The notes under the pieces: generated by a model
Databases searched by the model: none
What the model was told of the DNA's origin: nothing
Seen by the model: only the letters and a program-made list of their open reading frames with translations
Shown: positions 40,811-50,201 of the stretch, piece by piece
How positions within the stretch are numbered: the first letter of the stretch is position 1
How the letters are laid out: each line of letters starts with the position of its first letter
Translations under genes and position numbers: made by a program
Source of the DNA: Alphaproteobacteria bacterium
GTDB lineage: Bacteria; Pseudomonadota; Alphaproteobacteria; Micavibrionales; UBA2020
Direction of reading: 5' to 3'
Length of the DNA stretch: 58,013 bases
Assembly (NCBI GenBank): GCA_021413445.1
Contig: JAIOQI010000008.1
Coordinates: forward strand, 1 to 58,013

Positions 40811-42072
40811 CAGTCTTCGACCTCTTCATGGATGCTTTTGGGAAGGGGGAGGGTTTTTTCGTTTTTGCCGAGCCACGGCACGATCACCAGGAAGTGCAGG
40901 AAGTAATAGAACGTCCCCACCCGGCCGAACCAGACGGCGGCGCCTTCCGGCGGCTTGGCCCCGGCATAGGTCAGCGCCGCCATGGCGGCGATCAGCAGCA
41001 TCAGGCACCACTTATAGACCGGGCGGTAGCGGGCGCTCCTGACCGGCGAGGTGTCGAGCCAGGGCAGGAACAGCAGCAGCAGGATCGAGCCGAACATCGC
41101 CAGCACGCCCTGCAGCTTCGCCGTCAGCAGGACGATGTGCGTGAACGGGATGGAGATGTCGAGCGTGAAGGCGCGCAGGATCGCGTAGAAGGGCAGGAAA
41201 TACCATTCCGGCACGATGTGCGACGGCGTCTGCATCGGGTCGAACTGCTTGAAGTGATCCGGCTCCGTCAGCAGCAGCGGCGCGAAAAACACCATCGCCA
41301 TGAACAGGACCAGAAAGACGACCGTGCCGAAGGAGTCCTTGGTCGTGTAATAGGGGGAGAAGGGGATGGTGTCCTTTTCCGACTTCGGTTCGACGCCGGT
41401 CGGGTTGTTGGAGCCGGTCACATGCAGCGCCCAGACGTGGACGAACACCACGGCGCAGATGAGGAACGGCAGCAGGAAGTGCAGCGCGTAGAAGCGGTTG
41501 AGCGTCGGGCTATCGACGGAGAAGCCGCCCCACAGCCAGGTCACCAGGCCGTCGCCGACCAGCGGCACGGCGGAGAACAGGCTGGTGATGACCGTCACGC
41601 CCCAGCCGCTCATCTGGCTCCACGGCAGGGCATAGCCCATGAACGCGGTCGCCATCATCAGCAGCATGATGACTACGCCGAAGATCCAGATCAGCTCACG
41701 CGGTTTTTTATAGGAGCCGTAGAACAGGCCGCGGAAAATGTGGATATAGACGGCGATGAAGAAGAACGAGGCGCCGTTCATGTGCGTATAGCGCAGCAGC
41801 CAGCCGTAATTGACGTCCCGCGACATGCGCTCGATGCTCTCGAAGGCCATGCTGCCGGTCGGCACGTAGTTCATGGCCAGAAAAATGCCGGTGACGATCA
41901 TGATGCCCAGCATCGCCATGGCGATGGCGCCGAAGTTCCAGAAATAGTTGAAGTTGCGCGGGGTCGGGAACTTGCCGTATTCGTTTTGCATCATGGAAAA
42001 AACCGGCAGGCGGTCGTTGATCCACTGAATGGTCTTGTTGTCGAACTTTTCTGTCTTTGCAGAACCAGCCAT
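40810..42072 (-). CDS. petB: Cytochrome b of the bc1 complex
   Basis: Membrane quinol-oxidising core of the bc1 complex. A 420-residue protein with eight hydrophobic helices. Haem ligand histidines appear in LLRYTHMNGASFFFIAVYIH and in FYALHFLLPFLICAVVFVHV. The Qo-site PEWY motif is in SHIVPEWYFLPFYA, and GYALPWSQMSGWGVTVIT is the cd-loop. The C-terminal extension of two helices is usual for alphaproteobacteria. Middle gene of petABC, 45 bases after petA and overlapping petC by one base. Confidence 0.96.
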   Translation of the reverse strand: MAGSAKTEKFDNKTIQWINDRLPVFSMMQNEYGKFPTPRNFNYFWNFGAIAMAMLGIMIVTGIFLAMNYVPTGSMAFESIERMSRDVNYGWLLRYTHMNGASFFFIAVYIHIFRGLFYGSYKKPRELIWIFGVVIMLLMMATAFMGYALPWSQMSGWGVTVITSLFSAVPLVGDGLVTWLWGGFSVDSPTLNRFYALHFLLPFLICAVVFVHVWALHVTGSNNPTGVEPKSEKDTIPFSPYYTTKDSFGTVVFLVLFMAMVFFAPLLLTEPDHFKQFDPMQTPSHIVPEWYFLPFYAILRAFTLDISIPFTHIVLLTAKLQGVLAMFGSILLLLFLPWLDTSPVRSARYRPVYKWCLMLLIAAMAALTYAGAKPPEGAAVWFGRVGTFYYFLHFLVIVPWLGKNEKTLPLPKSIHEEVED

Positions 42073-42117
42073 TGTGTCTATTCCTTCAAAAATATGTTTC
42101 GCATGCGGGGCATGACA

Positions 42118-42651
42118 TTAACCGATGCGGACGAGGGTATCGGTCACGAATTCATATGTCGGCACTGTCAGGTTTTTCGGCGCCGGGCCCTTGCGGATGC
42201 GGCCCGAGATGTCGTAGTGCGAACCGTGGCAGGGGCAGAACCAGCCGCCGAAATCGCCGCGCGGCTGGCCGGGCTTGGTGCCGAGCGGAATGCAGCCGAG
42301 ATGCGTGCAGACGCCCTTGATAATCAGCCATTCGGCTTTCTTGACGCGGTCTTCGTCCTTTTGCGGATCGCGCAGGGACTGCCAGTCCTCGCCGCGCACT
42401 TGCGCGATTTCTTCCGGCGTGCGGTGGCGGATGAACACCGGCGCGCCGCGCCACACCGCCGTGATCGCCTGGCCCACTTCGACCTTGCTGATGTCAACTT
42501 CCGTTGAGGCCAGCGCCAGCGTGTCCGCGGCGGGGTTCATGCTGTCCACCAGCGGCCATACGGCGCTGCCCACGCTGACCGCGCCCATGGCGCCCGCCGT
42601 CAGATAAAGAAAATCCCGGCGGTTCCCGCCTTTTTTTAATGTTGAGTCCAT
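42118..42651 (-). CDS. petA: Ubiquinol-cytochrome c reductase Rieske iron-sulfur protein
   Basis: The 2Fe-2S subunit of the bc1 complex. A 177-residue protein from the ATG at 42651, which has AGGA about nine bases upstream; a longer frame to 42717 is not supported. Tat-type N-terminus [20 protein letters not shown] forms the uncleaved anchor. Cluster ligands lie in [10 protein letters not shown] and CPCHGSHYD, with the disulfide cysteines. First gene of petABC. The divergent traX-like gene starts 136 bases away. Confidence 0.95.
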   Translation of the reverse strand: MDSTLKKGGNRRDFLYLTAGAMGAVSVGSAVWPLVDSMNPAADTLALASTEVDISKVEVGQAITAVWRGAPVFIRHRTPEEIAQVRGEDWQSLRDPQKDEDRVKKAEWLIIKGVCTHLGCIPLGTKPGQPRGDFGGWFCPCHGSHYDISGRIRKGPAPKNLTVPTYEFVTDTLVRIG

Positions 42652-42786
42652 TCTTATTCTTCCTACATGAAGTGCGCCGCCCTGAACGGGCACTAGCTCA
42701 CACAAAACAGTCGACACTGTTCAACAAAAGATAGTACGCTGATGCAGGGGAAAATAAAAGACACCGATTAAAAAAACAAGAACATT

Positions 42787-43539
42787 ATGTTCAACAATCA
42801 TTCAAAAAAAAGCTTTTTACCTCAATGTGATGGCCGCGCCCTTGATTTCATAAAAATCTGCGCCGCCTTGTTTATGGTTATCGACCATATGAACGCGATC
42901 TGGTTCGGCGAAGCATTTTTCCCGCTGCATCTGCTGGGCCGCGCGTCTTTTCCGCTGTTCTGTTACGCGGTGGCGGCGGCGGTGATGAAAAAGGATGCCG
43001 GCGGGGCGGGGCGCTATGCCGCAAAGCTGCTGGTGCTGGGGGCGCTGGTGCAGCCTTTTTACCAATTGGCGCTGGGTCTGGAGACCGGCAACGTTGTTTT
43101 TACCCTCGCTGCCGGCGCCGCCCTCGCCGCCTTCAGCTCCCGCGTCAGGCCCTGGCAAATCTATGCCCTTTATATCGTCGCGGCTTTGTCGATGCTTTTG
43201 CCGACCGCGCTTGAGTTCGGCCTGGCAGGAATCATGCTGCCTTCCGCCATCGTGCTGGCGCTGCGCGGGCAGAGGAGCGTTTACCCCTTCCTGATTTTGC
43301 TGCTGTTCTCCGCCAATATGGGCGGCCTGCTGGAGACCTTGCGGCAGGGGATGGGCGGCAATGTCTGGATTGCCTACTCCGCCGTCGGGCTGGCAAGCAC
43401 GCTGCTGCCGTGGCTGGTGCTGAGCATCGCCAAAGACCTGAAGCCATCCGGGCGCTATCTGCCGAAATATGCGCTGCATGTTTTTTATCCGGCGCACCTG
43501 CTGCTGCTGAAGGCGCTGGGGCTGGCGTTCTTCACATGA
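42787..43539 (+). CDS. TraX-family membrane protein
   Basis: A 250-residue polytopic inner-membrane protein of the TraX family, named after the F-plasmid pilin N-acetylase but found chromosomally in many bacteria. The opening ALDFIKICAALFMVIDHMNA with the conserved DH pair, then HLLGRASFPLFCYAVA, are the family signature. About seven hydrophobic helices follow. The stop overlaps the trmL start by four bases (ATGA), so the two are coupled. No conjugation genes are in view, so an acetyltransferase-like role on another envelope substrate is more likely. Confidence 0.85.
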   Translation: MFNNHSKKSFLPQCDGRALDFIKICAALFMVIDHMNAIWFGEAFFPLHLLGRASFPLFCYAVAAAVMKKDAGGAGRYAAKLLVLGALVQPFYQLALGLETGNVVFTLAAGAALAAFSSRVRPWQIYALYIVAALSMLLPTALEFGLAGIMLPSAIVLALRGQRSVYPFLILLLFSANMGGLLETLRQGMGGNVWIAYSAVGLASTLLPWLVLSIAKDLKPSGRYLPKYALHVFYPAHLLLLKALGLAFFT

Positions 43540-44003
43540 GACTGGCGTTGTTCGAGCCCGACATTCCGCAGAACACCGGCGCCCTGATGCGGCTCTGCGC
43601 CTGCCTGAAGGTGCCGCTGGACATTATCGAGCCGTGCGGATTTTTATTGTCGGATAAAAACCTCAAACGCGCCGGCATGGACTATCTCGAGCATCTGGAC
43701 CTGACGCGGCACCTGGATTGGGACGCTTTCAAGGCGGCCACTGCCGGCAAAAGGCTGGTTCTCATATCGACCAAATCCAGCAGCTCTTTTCTCGATTTTT
43801 CCTTCGCTCCGGACGATATTCTCATCGCCGGACGCGAAAGCGCCGGGGTTCCCGATCATGTCCATCAGCAGTGCGCGGCGCGGCTGAAAATCCCGATGAT
43901 CGCGGCGGCGCGTTCGTTGAATGTGGCGTTGGCGTCGGGAATCGTTCTCGGCGAGGCTTTGCGGCAGACGGGCGGTTATCCTTTACCTGCCGGGACGGAA
44001 TGA
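43536..44003 (+). CDS. trmL: tRNA (cytidine/uridine-34-2'-O)-methyltransferase
   Basis: SPOUT-class enzyme that 2'-O-methylates the wobble base of tRNA-Leu isoacceptors. A 155-residue protein, the normal TrmL length. Start LALFEPDIPQNTGALMRLCA; SAM-binding knot segments LIAGRESAGVP and IPMIAAARSLNVALASGIVL. The ATG at 43536 overlaps the TraX-family stop. The 3' end overlaps a convergent hypothetical gene by 21 bases. Confidence 0.94.
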   Translation: MRLALFEPDIPQNTGALMRLCACLKVPLDIIEPCGFLLSDKNLKRAGMDYLEHLDLTRHLDWDAFKAATAGKRLVLISTKSSSSFLDFSFAPDDILIAGRESAGVPDHVHQQCAARLKIPMIAAARSLNVALASGIVLGEALRQTGGYPLPAGTE

Positions 44004-44393
44004 ATTGAGGAACCTCCTGAGGGCGCCGGGTTCTTGCGGCGGCGTTTCTTGCGACGCCTTCAGGAGATCCTTGAGCGGGTCCGGCATCCCGCCGAAAATA
44101 ATCAAAGCCTGATAGGCGTCGTTGACCTCATCCGGGTCGAGCGCCGCCAGTTTTTTTGTGCCGAGCGGCGTGACTTCATCGCCGACCTGTTTCCATTCGG
44201 CGGCATACGGCTCTTTCGGCTGGGAGGGGTCCGTGCCGGTGTGAAAATGATATTCCCGGACCACATTTTCCGTGGCCGACGATCCGCCGGTCGCTATGGT
44301 TTTCTGGCTGATGGTTTCCCGCATCGTATAAAAATCTACCAGGCGGTATCTTGAAACGGAGCGCTGGCTGGTCTCCTTAAAACTTTTTTTCAT
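43983..44393 (-). CDS. Hypothetical protein (136 aa)
   Basis: A 136-residue soluble protein with AAGGA nine bases before its ATG. Features: a basic N-terminus (KKSFKETSQRSVSRYRLVDF), a central VVREYHFHTGTDPSQPKEPY segment, and an acidic helix (LDPDEVNDAYQALIIFGG) before a Pro/Arg-rich end. No signal peptide or membrane helix. Convergent with trmL, overlapping it by 21 bases. No family recognised. Confidence 0.6.
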   Translation of the reverse strand: MKKSFKETSQRSVSRYRLVDFYTMRETISQKTIATGGSSATENVVREYHFHTGTDPSQPKEPYAAEWKQVGDEVTPLGTKKLAALDPDEVNDAYQALIIFGGMPDPLKDLLKASQETPPQEPGALRRFLNSFRPGR

Positions 44394-44564
44394 TTCTGCG
44401 CGTTCCTTTGAAAGTTAACGCCCCATGTTGGATATGGCAACACCATGACAAGTGTATGGTACCGCATAAGTATTAATTTTTTTTTAACGGCTTCAATATT
44501 TTTGAAGCATTTCACAGGGATATCTGTATTTTGTACGCATAGGTAATCTTAAAGGAAGGCCGTC

Positions 44565-45410
44565 ATGAAACAACAAGCTGAAACATGGTTTACGGCGCTG
44601 TGCGACCAGATCTGCGCGGCGTTTGAAAAGATCGAGGCCGATCTGACCGGCACCTATCGCGACCTGCCGCCGGGACGGTTCGAGAGAAAGCCGTGGGAAC
44701 GTAAAAATGAAGACGGCTCGGCCGGCGGCGGTGGCGTCATCTCCATCATGCGCGGGCGCGTGTTCGAGAAGGTCGGCGTCAATATCTCGACGGTGCATGG
44801 GAAATTTTCCGAAGCTTTCCGCAAGCAGATTCCCGGCGCGGAAGACAGCGGCGCGTTTTTCGCCACCGGCATCAGCCTGGTCGCGCACATGCGCTCGCCG
44901 CTGGTGCCCGCCGTGCATATGAATACCCGGCACATCGTCACTTCCAAGAGCTGGTTCGGCGGCGGGGCGGACCTGACGCCGATGACGCCGGTGCAAAAAG
45001 ACACCGATGATTTTCACGCCGCTTTCAAGGCCGCCTGCGACGCCACCGACGCGGCCTATTACCCGAAGTTCAAGAAATGGTGCGACGAATATTTCTTCCT
45101 GCCGCACCGCAACGAGCCGCGTGGCGTCGGCGGAATTTTCTATGATTATCTCGACAGCGGCGACAAGGCGAAGGACTTCGCCTTCACCCAGGATGTCGGC
45201 AAGGCCTTCCTGAAGATTTATCCCGAGATCGTCCGCCGCCATATGAATGACCCCTGGACGGCGGAACAGCGCGAGCACCAGTTGGTCCGGCGTGGCCGCT
45301 ATGCGGAATTCAATTTGCTCTACGACCGCGGCACCCAGTTCGGCCTTAAAACTGGCGGCAATACCGAAGGGATCCTGATGTCCCTGCCGCCGGAGGCAAA
45401 ATGGCCTTGA
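44565..45410 (+). CDS. hemF: Oxygen-dependent coproporphyrinogen III oxidase
   Basis: Converts coproporphyrinogen III to protoporphyrinogen IX with molecular oxygen in haem synthesis. A 281-residue protein. Highly conserved blocks: [69 protein letters not shown] and [20 protein letters not shown]. All catalytic-region histidines and aspartates are present. Monocistronic. It indicates aerobic haem synthesis, in keeping with the bc1 operon nearby. An AATAAGGG/CCCTTATT hairpin follows the stop but lacks a T-run. Confidence 0.96.
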   Translation: MKQQAETWFTALCDQICAAFEKIEADLTGTYRDLPPGRFERKPWERKNEDGSAGGGGVISIMRGRVFEKVGVNISTVHGKFSEAFRKQIPGAEDSGAFFATGISLVAHMRSPLVPAVHMNTRHIVTSKSWFGGGADLTPMTPVQKDTDDFHAAFKAACDATDAAYYPKFKKWCDEYFFLPHRNEPRGVGGIFYDYLDSGDKAKDFAFTQDVGKAFLKIYPEIVRRHMNDPWTAEQREHQLVRRGRYAEFNLLYDRGTQFGLKTGGNTEGILMSLPPEAKWP

Positions 45411-45527
45411 AAAATAAGGGGAAATTTTATCACCCTTATTAAACTCAAGAGAATACATAATCTTTTTCCTTGCCAGCCATAGCAATTTGCTTTACCTAAG
45501 ATGTATCTCACACATAAGGGCAAAAGC

Positions 45528-46649
45528 ATGACCAAAGCAGAAGAATTGAAATCCAAGACCTCCTTGCCGCTGATTATGGCGCCGATGTTTCTTGTCTCCA
45601 CTCCGGCGCTGGCGCTGGCTGCTTGCGCGGAAGGCGTTGTTGGCAGTTTTCCGGCGCTGAACCAGCGCACCTCCGCAGGGTTTGAGCAGTGGCTCATTGA
45701 AATGAATACCGGTCTTGAAAAACTGCGCCAGCCCGACCCGAGCAAAGTGATTGCCCCCTATGCCGTCAACCTGATCCTGGCCCATCCGCGCCTGAATGAT
45801 GACCTGGCCCTGATCGTCAAGCATAAAGTGCCGGTCGTTATCACCTCGCTGGGCATCAACAAAGACGTCATCGACGCGATCCATTCTTACGGCGGCATCG
45901 TGCTGCACGACGTCACCAACGCGCATCATGCCAGAAAGGCGATTGCGGCGGGGGTCGATGGCATCATCGCCGTTGCGGCGGGCGCCGGCGGCCATGCCGG
46001 AAACCTGAACCCGATCGCGCTGGTCGATGAGATCCGTTCCTTCTACGACGGCCTTCTGGTCCTGTCGGGCTGCATGACCGCGGGCAGCGATATCCTCGCG
46101 GCCGAGGCCATGGGCGCTGACTTCGCCTACATGGGCACGCGCTTCCTCAACACCGTTGAATCGGGCGCCAACCCGGAGCACAAGCAGATGATCATCGATG
46201 CCCAGGCTTCGGACCTTATATACACTTCCGCCATCAGCGGCGTTCCCGCCAACTTCCTGGGCAAGAGCCTCGAAAAAGCCGGCTACGACCTTGAGGTGCT
46301 TAAAAGCGCCGGCCCCGGCACCGGCAAGATGGAGCCCGGCAAGCCGAGCGGCTGGAACAGGTTCTGGTCCGCCATCACCCGCATGCCCAACAAATTCCTG
46401 AGCAAGCACTTCAAGAAGGCCAGCGGCGGCAAGCTTAAAAAAGCTCTGGGCGAAAAAGCCATGAAAAAAGAAGCGGCCACCTGGGCCACCGTCTGGTCCG
46501 CAGGACAGGGCGTCAGCAATATCAATGACGCACCGACCGTCCATGACCTGATCGACCGCCTGAAGAAGGAATATGAAGCAGCGCAGAGCAAGTTGATCGC
46601 CAAATTCAACAAACCGCAAGCCAAAGGGCCGCAAACACCAACGCCTTGA
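45528..46649 (+). CDS. Nitronate monooxygenase (2-nitropropane dioxygenase family)
   Basis: FMN-dependent TIM-barrel enzyme of the nitronate monooxygenase family, which oxidises alkyl nitronates such as propionate-3-nitronate. A 373-residue protein from the ATG at 45528 (AAGGG upstream); a longer frame to 45501 lacks a site. N-terminal PLIMAPMFLVSTPAL, the FMN phosphate loop AVAAGAGGHAGNLNP, LVLSGCMTAGSDILAAEAMG and FAYMGTRFLNT match the family. The last 90 residues are a Lys-rich extension. The real substrate may differ, since the family is broad. Confidence 0.9.
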   Translation: MTKAEELKSKTSLPLIMAPMFLVSTPALALAACAEGVVGSFPALNQRTSAGFEQWLIEMNTGLEKLRQPDPSKVIAPYAVNLILAHPRLNDDLALIVKHKVPVVITSLGINKDVIDAIHSYGGIVLHDVTNAHHARKAIAAGVDGIIAVAAGAGGHAGNLNPIALVDEIRSFYDGLLVLSGCMTAGSDILAAEAMGADFAYMGTRFLNTVESGANPEHKQMIIDAQASDLIYTSAISGVPANFLGKSLEKAGYDLEVLKSAGPGTGKMEPGKPSGWNRFWSAITRMPNKFLSKHFKKASGGKLKKALGEKAMKKEAATWATVWSAGQGVSNINDAPTVHDLIDRLKKEYEAAQSKLIAKFNKPQAKGPQTPTP

Positions 46650-46670
46650 AAATAAACAATATTTTATCAT

Positions 46671-46708
46671 AATAGGCCACAGAGGTTATCTGTGGCCTAT
46701 TATTTTAT
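46671..46708 (+). terminator. Terminator of the nitronate monooxygenase gene
   Basis: AATAGGCCACAGA (46671-46683) and TCTGTGGCCTATT (46689-46701), a perfect 13-bp stem with a five-base loop followed by ATTTTAT. Usable in both directions. Confidence 0.85.
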
Positions 46709-46745
46709 ATTACATAATAATTTTTTATGTTATATTGGCCTCTTG

Positions 46746-46776
46746 CAGATTCGTATCAACTTTTTTGTGAGTGCAG
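46746..46776 (+). repeat. Duplicated 31-bp leader, first copy
   Basis: This 31-base stretch (CAGATTCGTATCAAC, a T-run, then GTGAGTGCAG) is identical to 48495-48525. Each copy ends three or four bases before the ATG of one HEGWH paralog, so it includes the 5' untranslated region and ribosome site. Confidence 0.8.
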
Positions 46777-46779
46777 GGC

Positions 46780-48384
46780 ATGGGCGTATTGAAGAGGATA
46801 AAAGATGATTTTACGGCGGCAGCGCGCCGTTTTGCCGCCGTGACGGCCTTTGCCGGCAGCAGCCTCTTTTTCTCCACTGACGGGGTTGCACAAACGCTAA
46901 CCACTCCGGCGAATAATAATGCCGCCCAGACGGAACAAGTCGTCAGGAAACATTCTCACCTGAACAAGAAGCAGCGGCAAGAAATCAACGCCGCCCTGAT
47001 CCAGCAAGGGCAGGAACAGTTCGTGAATTTTCTGCCTTCCGTGGAAAGCGGCTACTCGTGCCAGCTTCAGGATTTGCAGCAGGAATTGAACACCCGCCTG
47101 AAGGCCAGCGACCCGAACTCCAAGATCCGCGTGGTCATCCTCGATCCGATCCAGATGGATGTCGGGCTCAGCCTCGGGCTTTGGCCGGGGGAGGTAGCCG
47201 TGCAGATGCTGTGGGCGCAAGGCGTCAAACCCGATGCCATCCTGGTATACCAGGTCGCGGAAGCCTTCACTGGCGTGGCCGTGGTTTCCGCGGGGCAGGA
47301 CACCACCTATACCTCAGACCCGAAGACGGTATGGAGCAGCCCGGATGCGGAAGGAAACATCGTCCGCATCGTCATTCCGGTATCCGATTACGCGCCGTGC
47401 TTTTATATCCCCGGCCTGTCATCGCAGGATATGACTGAAGCCGTTGACCGCCATGAAGGCTGGCACGCCATCGACCGGAAAAACATCAGGCCGGTCATTG
47501 ACTATCTCAAGCTCAACCCCGATTCCCTGAAAACGATCCGGCAGAAGAACGGCAACCTCGATTACCTGAAGTATTCCTGCTCGAAGTATAATAGAGAATC
47601 CTATGCCGATGTCGGCTCCGCCGGCGACATGATCCGCAACGGCCGCGGGCCAGAGCTTATCAGCCAGCTGATCGCCTGGCGCATGGCGAACAGAGAAGAC
47701 GTCAGCCATATGTCGCCCCCGGCCTTGCGCGAATTGCAGGCGCAGATCAGCGCCATGGGGCTTGACAAGTTCCGGGCGCTGGACGATCAGCAAGCGGAAC
47801 AGCTTTACAACGGCGTCATTGACAAGATCGGTCTGACCCCGGCGCGGCTGACCCTGGTCTATCAATACCTTCAGTGCGCGCCGGAAAAGAGGATGGACTT
47901 CGTGGTTGAAAACGAGTGCGACCCGGACTTCGCCGTCGCCTTCAGCTACATCAACAGTTTTGTGATGCTGGATGTTGCCGAAAGACCCGTTTCCGCCTTG
48001 AGCGAAGACACGGAAGTTTCAATGATCCTGGACATGATGGACATCCCGGCCGCCATGCAGGCCTGGGACGCGAAAACCGATCTGCAAAAACGCGCCATGG
48101 CGATTGACGGCAAGATCACGCCGGCTTCTTATGCCAGGGCCTACGGCTCGCTCATGAATGATATGGACAACCTTTTTGACAGTGCGGATATTTACACGCA
48201 GGCGTTCCTGGCGAGCAAAATGATTAAGCTCAAGAACACGTTTCTTGTCTCGGTTGTGACTACTGATTATGTCCAGGCGAATAAAATTTACGGCGTGGAT
48301 ATTGTCGTTGCCGAACCTTCCCTGCAAAAGGCTTTGCAGCAGGACAAGCAGCCGAAAAGCTTCTTCCCGCACCCGCAGAAATAG
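46780..48384 (+). CDS. Exported putative zinc metallopeptidase, HEGWH family, copy 1
   Basis: A 534-residue protein from the ATG at 46780. The basic start (GVLKRIKDDFTAAARRF) leads to a hydrophobic segment and probable cleavage after GVAQ. Near residue 220 lies DRHEGWHAID, an HExxH zinc-binding motif, with RESYADVGSAGDMI about 65 residues later, whose glutamate is a candidate third ligand as in gluzincins. Before it, LDPIQMDVGLSLGLWP is shared with copy 2. The C-terminal 200 residues are helical (LTLVYQYLQC, YINSFV, RAYGSLMNDMDN). I recognise no named family. Proteolysis is inferred from the motif only. Confidence 0.75.
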   Translation: MGVLKRIKDDFTAAARRFAAVTAFAGSSLFFSTDGVAQTLTTPANNNAAQTEQVVRKHSHLNKKQRQEINAALIQQGQEQFVNFLPSVESGYSCQLQDLQQELNTRLKASDPNSKIRVVILDPIQMDVGLSLGLWPGEVAVQMLWAQGVKPDAILVYQVAEAFTGVAVVSAGQDTTYTSDPKTVWSSPDAEGNIVRIVIPVSDYAPCFYIPGLSSQDMTEAVDRHEGWHAIDRKNIRPVIDYLKLNPDSLKTIRQKNGNLDYLKYSCSKYNRESYADVGSAGDMIRNGRGPELISQLIAWRMANREDVSHMSPPALRELQAQISAMGLDKFRALDDQQAEQLYNGVIDKIGLTPARLTLVYQYLQCAPEKRMDFVVENECDPDFAVAFSYINSFVMLDVAERPVSALSEDTEVSMILDMMDIPAAMQAWDAKTDLQKRAMAIDGKITPASYARAYGSLMNDMDNLFDSADIYTQAFLASKMIKLKNTFLVSVVTTDYVQANKIYGVDIVVAEPSLQKALQQDKQPKSFFPHPQK

Positions 48385-48494
48385 CCATTTGTTTCCAAAA
48401 TCAATTTTCGGAACATGCATCCTTATTCCGTAATTTTGTTACAAAAAAACGGTATTGTGCAATATAAATATTGCTGTAATCTGTACGTCTTCGA

Positions 48495-48525
48495 CAGATT
48501 CGTATCAACTTTTTTGTGAGTGCAG
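48495..48525 (+). repeat. Duplicated 31-bp leader, second copy
   Basis: Identical to 46746-46776. The duplication therefore included the leader and not only the coding region. Confidence 0.8.
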
Positions 48526-48529
48526 AACC

Positions 48530-50188
48530 ATGGGCGTATTCAAGAAGATAAAATCTCTGACTGAGTCTTTCACCAAAGCCACCCGCCGTTTCGCTGCGGT
48601 GACGACATTCGGCGTCAGCAGCGTCCTTGCCACCGGGACAGCATTCGCGCAAACGCAAACCGCGCCGGCGAATAACAACAAGACCAAAACGGAACAGACG
48701 TCAGCCACCGCCACCAAGCTGACCGAGACGCAGCGGCAAAAAATCAACGAGGAGCTGATCCGGCAAGGCCAGGATCAGGCCGAAGTTTTGCTGGCCTCCA
48801 CGGAAGACAGCTATTCACTCTGGCTCGACGGCTTGCAGAAAGACCTCAACGACCAACTGAAGGAAAGCAACCCGGACGGCGATATCCGCGTCGTGGTGCT
48901 GGACCCGATCCAGATGGACGTCGGCCTCGGCCTCGGCCTGGCGCCGGAAAAAGTCGCCGAACTGATGCTGAAGGCGAATGGCGTCGAACTCACCCCGGGC
49001 CTTGCCGCTGACGTTGCGGATGCCCTCACCGGCATCGGCTACAAGTCCGCTGCGGGCGACGAGACCTATACCCAGATCCCGATGATGATCCCCCTGGACC
49101 CGGATGCGAACGGCAACCAGGTCCGCCTCATTATCCCGATGTCCAGCTACGCGCCGATCCTCGATATCCCCGGCATGTCCCTGCCGGACGAGGTGCGGAC
49201 CGTCGCCATGCATGAAGGCTGGCACGCCATGGACCTGAACGACAGGTTCGCGGGTATTAATTTTGACAACCTTGATATCGACTCCCTGCAGACGATCGAC
49301 CAGAAAATCGGCAATATCGATTATATGAAGCTTTCCTGCGCGGTCTATAACAGCGAATCCTACGCCGATGTCGGCGCGGCCGGCGACCTGATCCGCGGCG
49401 GCGAGTCGATCGATGTGATCGACGAGATGATCGCCTTCCGCACCGCGAACAACCGGGATGCCGGGCACATGGCCCCGCCCTCGCTGCTGGAGCTGAAGAA
49501 GGAGATCCTCGCGATGGGAATCGACAACTTCCGGGCCCTGGACGACGCGGCGGCGCTGGATATTTATAACAATGTGATCGACGTGGCCGGCCTGACGCCG
49601 GAGCGGCTGACCCTGGTCTATCAGTACGTCCAGTGCAAGCCGGACGAAAGGGAAGCCTTCGTGGTCAAAAATCAGTCCAATCCTGATTTTGACGTCGCCT
49701 TCGCGTACATCAACAGCTTCGTGACGGACAAAACCATCGACGTCCTCGAAGTCCCGCCCCCCGGCGGCGGCTTCGATATGTCCTTGCTCATCGACTGGAT
49801 GCGCGTGAATGACGAGATAGCGGCATGGGATGCCAAAACCGAGCTGCAAAAACGCGCTTTTGACATTGACGGCAAGATCACCCCGGTGTCCTACGCCAAG
49901 GCTTACGGCTCCATGATGAAAGACCTGAACAATCTTTCCAAGGACGCCACCGTCTATGACCAGATGCTGTTCGAGAGCAAGATTATCAGGCTCAAAAACA
50001 CCTTCTTTGACGCGGTCGCCACCACCGACTACGTCCTGGTGAACAAGACGTACGGCGTGGATATCGTCGCCACCGATCCTGCACTGCAAAAGATCGCCGC
50101 CGAAAAAGACAAGGCCCCGACGAAGAAGAGCACAGGCCACAATAAGTCACCTGCTCACAAGTCGAAAAACTTCTACTATCCGGGCTAA
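48530..50188 (+). CDS. Exported putative zinc metallopeptidase, HEGWH family, copy 2
   Basis: A 552-residue paralog of the preceding gene, starting at the ATG at 48530. Signal region GVFKKIKSLTESFTKATRRF, then a hydrophobic stretch ending ATGTAFAQ. The HEGWH site is in TVAMHEGWHAMDLND and the second conserved site in SESYADVGAAGDLI. LDPIQMDVGLGLGLAP and LTLVYQYVQC match copy 1. It has a short insertion rich in Pro/Gly (EVPPPGGGFDMS) and a Lys-rich tail ending NFYYPG. A strong terminator follows. Tandem position and leader identity show a recent duplication with later divergence. Confidence 0.75.
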   Translation: MGVFKKIKSLTESFTKATRRFAAVTTFGVSSVLATGTAFAQTQTAPANNNKTKTEQTSATATKLTETQRQKINEELIRQGQDQAEVLLASTEDSYSLWLDGLQKDLNDQLKESNPDGDIRVVVLDPIQMDVGLGLGLAPEKVAELMLKANGVELTPGLAADVADALTGIGYKSAAGDETYTQIPMMIPLDPDANGNQVRLIIPMSSYAPILDIPGMSLPDEVRTVAMHEGWHAMDLNDRFAGINFDNLDIDSLQTIDQKIGNIDYMKLSCAVYNSESYADVGAAGDLIRGGESIDVIDEMIAFRTANNRDAGHMAPPSLLELKKEILAMGIDNFRALDDAAALDIYNNVIDVAGLTPERLTLVYQYVQCKPDEREAFVVKNQSNPDFDVAFAYINSFVTDKTIDVLEVPPPGGGFDMSLLIDWMRVNDEIAAWDAKTELQKRAFDIDGKITPVSYAKAYGSMMKDLNNLSKDATVYDQMLFESKIIRLKNTFFDAVATTDYVLVNKTYGVDIVATDPALQKIAAEKDKAPTKKSTGHNKSPAHKSKNFYYPG

Positions 50189-50201
50189 TTTTTCTGAAGC
50201 G

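Noticed and set aside
40756-42507. 583-codon rightward ORF
   Set aside because: Antisense to petABC, His/Arg/Asp-rich, with no domain.
48815-50140. 441-codon leftward ORF
   Set aside because: Antisense to the second HEGWH protein, whose similarity to copy 1 fixes the coding strand.
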